Source: Crossaster papposus
Taxonomy: Eukaryota > Echinodermata > Asteroidea > Velatida > Solasteridae
Assembly (NCBI GenBank): GCA_037893245.1
Contig: JBAIAA010000815.1
Span: 888,501 to 952,500, forward strand
Direction of reading: 5' to 3'
Length of the DNA stretch: 64,000 nucleotides
In this document: in pieces, positions 56,189-64,000 of the stretch
How the letters are laid out: every line of letters begins with the position of its first letter
Numbering within the stretch: the stretch's first letter is position 1
Notes under the pieces: model-generated
What the model was told of the DNA's origin: nothing
The model's database searches: none
What the model saw: the letters and a program-made list of their open reading frames with translations, nothing else
Program-made: the position numbers and the translations under genes

Positions 56189-56805
56189 GCGAAGTTCCTG
56201 ATTTTTCCAGTCATATGTGTGTACTAACCTTGCAAACAAAAGATTCACACAATACACAAAATGAGAAGATCGCAATCACAAATGTGGGTTACCAACGGTG
56301 TATACTATAGATAGAGGGCAGGGGTTTGACTTTTGGTGGAAAATGTTGGGGTAAAATGATGATGAAGACGAAACAAAACACAAAAAAGACGTTCAACGTA
56401 CAGTGAACACGCAAAACAACGATTTGCAAGACACAACCTCAAAAAGCATCAGAAAAACGAGTAGTGTATACTTACATGTAACATACATACGTACAGGTTG
56501 ATAAAGTCATTTTATAAGATCAAAGCACCCTTGACTCGAATTGGACCAAAATTAAAGAGGGGTCCATACCCATGTTAACTATGTACATGTATGTACATAA
56601 TAGCCAGTAACATGAAATTTCAAGGAGATTTCAGGGAGATTTCACGGTGATTTAAAGGTGAAACTTGCTTTCTATATTTCAAAAACTCAAGAGACGGGTT
56701 AGTTTCCTGATACATGTCAGCCAGTTAGATTTTTCAACTGCGCACAATCACACGTGTCACAGGTCATTCGTAAAATTGAATGCGCAGGTATAAACGCACA
56801 AGGAG
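56189..56805. other. Intergenic, no gene seen
   Basis: A short stretch with GGGTTACCAACGGTGTATACTA (56285) resembles a MITE end. ATTTCAAGGAGATTTCAGGG repeats three times near 56618-56660. No coding support. Confidence 0.4.
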
Positions 56806-56972
56806 GCAGAGTTGTAGTCGAGTCCCTGCAAGTCCTTTCGTGAAGCCAGTCACAAGTAACTGGAAGAACAATGACAAAGGAATGCTTTTGTCAAAGCTCA
56901 TTTGAATAGCTTGTGGTGGACTTGCAGGGACTTGTGATGAACTTGCAGGGACATGTGATGGACTCAACTACA
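56806..56972. mobile_element. GTAGTCGAGTC-type MITE
   Basis: GCAGAGTTGTAGTCGAGTCC at the left, GACTCAACTACATC at the right, GACTTGCAGGG words inside. Family of 27125-27309. Confidence 0.65.
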
Positions 56973-57082
56973 TCCCTGCAAGGAGGTACGGTACATGTAC
57001 CACGACGTGGGCATAAGAGTGGGCATTCGCATACATCACGTGGCATCGCGTCAGCAACAATGACTTGTTTAAAATGCTTGGT

Positions 57083-57185
57083 GCGTTTTGACTTTGAATT
57101 CTCCAGGCTAAAGACACTGTTGCTTTATCACTTGATTCGGGGCAAGCTCTTGCATAGTTACGTAAGAGACGCAAATGGCTTATTT
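57083..57185. repeat. Repeat shared with 15596-15700
   Basis: Contains GATTCGGGGCAAGCTCTTGC. See the other copy. About 440 bases beyond the stop codon of TMEM185, so it may fall in its 3' UTR or flank. Confidence 0.55.
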
Positions 57186-57625
57186 CATTCCGAATAACCT
57201 TTGACCTGGACTACGTTATGAATACCAAACTGGCTTCCCCTTGATGCTCGTATTAATTCCCCACTCACTGGATTACATGCAAAAATGCACAGCAGCCTCT
57301 GTCCAGCAGCTGCACTGCACAATGGACCTGAGTGTACCCCGTCACACAGGCCGTGTTCTACGACGATGTAGCACAGATGGATTAGCGTGCCATGGCTATA
57401 CATGTAGCTGCTCCCCGGCATCAAAGATATGCAATACTACCAATGAGACCGTACATGTATTATACAAAGTCTGAAATTCACGCTATACCAATCTACGTCT
57501 AACTTGCTCTGAAGTCTCGTCATACTTGGCAAACCAATTATTTTGTTCCACATTTCTTAAGACTTCTCGTAAATCAATCTAGTTCCTGAACTCCCCACCA
57601 CACTTTGTGGTCTGGGGATCAGTTA

Positions 57626-62649
<5,024 letters not shown>

Positions 62650-62695
62650 TCATAAAAACAAACATCGATGGAGATAAAACAGTTTTTAGTAAAGG

Positions 62696-62940
62696 TAGGA
62701 TCATTGGTGATTGCTTAAATTATAAGGAATGGGTGAATTTTATAGTAAATATTGTTTAACACTAACGTCACCGAATACTTCAAAATACTACTACAGTGTA
62801 CATGTAGTAGTAGTAAAATATAGTATGCAGAGCTCCCACCTACTTGTGTGCAAAGCCTGTAGTAATTTTTAGTATTTTGTACTTCACCCCAAATACTGCA
62901 AATAGTAATATGTACCGGTAGTACTGAGTGTTATGTACAT
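62696..62940. mobile_element. MITE remnants: AGGTAGG and TACTAC types
   Basis: GGTAGGATCATTGGTGATTGC to ATAGTAAATATTGTTTAA is a truncated AGGTAGG-type end (62696-62760). 62770-62940 is TACTACTA-rich like 1490-1915, and may be inserted in it. Confidence 0.5.
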
Positions 62941-63217
62941 CTGAACTTAAAGGGTCCTAGAAATGTGGTTTTTATTAGTTTAAATGAAAGATTATAACTA
63001 ATTGAGTGATTTTCAGTTTATAAAAGTTTTATTTTTTGGTAATTAATATGAGAACAAATAAAATAAAGTGCTTTTGGGGACCGGCCCCGCCCCTAGAATG
63101 GTAGCTTATTAACATGTAAAATTTGCATAATTGTGACGTATGTTTGGGAAGACTTCGACGTCGCGACCAGTGTGCCCATGCATGCATGCATCATGTGCCA
63201 CGCATATCGATGCAAAA

Positions 63218-63370
63218 TCATTCAGTCGATGGTCGACTCAAGTTATTGTCAAAGAAATTGTCAAGTGGAATATCTTCTTCAGATGTAGGACCTGATGATA
63301 CTGCGGATATTTCGTCGGATTCTGTGGAATATGCGCTCCCCGGCCCAGAATTGTCGTCTTCACTCGCCAT
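63218..63370 (-). CDS. Small acidic open frame, function unknown
   Basis: ATG at 63370, stop at 63218, 50 residues rich in Ser, Asp and Glu (starts MASEDDNSGPGSAYS). Not recognised. The surrounding sequence from about 62946 (CTTAAAGGGTCCTAGAAATG) looks like part of an interspersed element, so this could be the first exon of an element-borne gene or a chance frame. No donor site was assigned. Low confidence. Confidence 0.2.
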   Translation of the reverse strand: MASEDDNSGPGSAYSTESDEISAVSSGPTSEEDIPLDNFFDNNLSRPSTE

Positions 63371-63499
63371 GTCTAAAAAAAATCTGCTGCGTGCGTACCC
63401 GCGTGCATGGCATCTCTTTTTGGGGGTTGCCGAATGTTCGTCACGAACAGCGCCACCATTTATCAGTGTTTGAACATGTCAATGAGGGGGCCAATTACA

Positions 63500-64000
63500 T
63501 TTACGGTGATTAACCCCAATTAATGTCATTTTATACCATTTTATCACCCCTGGTCTTGTTACTTACACCAGGCCTGGAATTACAAATTTTTTAGGGCAAG
63601 GCCACTTTGGCCTTGGAGTATTCCAAATTTGGGAGGGCACCAAGGCCAGTAGAAAGGGCACCAAGCAAGGCCAAAATTTGAAAATAAAAAAGTCCAATTT
63701 CTTGCATTTGGCAGCAGAGTGTTCTAGTTCACCTTTAATAGTCCGCTTCAAACGCTCTTTTTGTGGCATTGTTACTCTATTAAATTCTTGTAGTTTAATC
63801 CAAAAAGTTTTGGACGGTGACGGGATTCATTCACTAAAAACATTTTTCTAGTCTCATGCGGTGCAACAATTCCACCAGAAGAGGGCGTTCAAACAACAGA
63901 GAGCGCCCTCTGTTGGTCAATGTTTTTTATTTTAGACTGGTCCCTTGTTTAAAGACGTCGGGTGTTCGTGTACAACAGGTGCCGAGAGAGTCGCGAATGC
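63500..64000. other. Right edge, no exon found
   Basis: 63590-63690 has repeated GGGCACCAAGGCCA and CAAGGCCA words. 63875-63920 has GAGGGCG...GAGCGCCCTCTG inverted words. No TMEM185 upstream exon was recognised. Confidence 0.4.

Overview
This is a 64 kb window of AT-rich, intron-rich, repeat-dense animal DNA. Genes lie in short exons separated by kilobase introns full of small terminal-inverted-repeat elements (MITEs), tRNA-derived SINEs and long poly-G tracts. The style fits a marine invertebrate deuterostome, perhaps an echinoderm. That placement is inference from repeat texture and gene content, not a match.

Four host genes were found, all on the minus strand. From the 5' side they are: (1) the C-terminal half of a TMEM185-type multipass membrane protein (57626-62556, three coding exons, upstream exons not found and probably beyond the right edge); and (2-4) three complete, tandem, seven-exon genes for single-pass type I membrane proteins resembling the cation-dependent mannose-6-phosphate receptor (CD-MPR/M6PR). 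These are gene C (41736-50997, 272 aa), gene B (22662-37115, 249 aa) and gene A (10214-17194, 263 aa). All three share the same exon order and intron phases (2-0-2-0-2-0), and each spliced reading frame closes exactly, so they are paralogues by tandem duplication. Each has a signal peptide, an MRH-like lumenal domain, one membrane span and a short M6PR-like tail.

Region by region: 1-10213 holds no host gene, only repeats, including a Harbinger-like element with 47-bp identical ends and a 1.34 kb TIR element carrying a frameshifted piece of a RecQ-like helicase. 10214-17194 is gene A, with MITEs within a few bases of two splice donors. 17195-22661 is intergenic, with MITEs and a degenerate array inside tRNA-like sequence. 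22662-37115 is gene B; its intron 2 holds a roughly 4 kb inverted-repeat element carrying seven perfect AGGTCA direct repeats of DR1 type, and its intron 5 holds a minisatellite. 37116-41735 is intergenic, with a solo LTR inserted in a MITE. 41736-50997 is gene C. 50998-57625 is intergenic, with a deeply nested MITE stack. 57626-64000 is TMEM185 and its introns.

The most notable points are the tandem M6PR-like trio, which has diverged tails and no correctly placed candidate for one sugar-binding residue, the DR1-array element, and the helicase fragment inside a transposon. No CRISPR array, rRNA or intact tRNA gene was seen.
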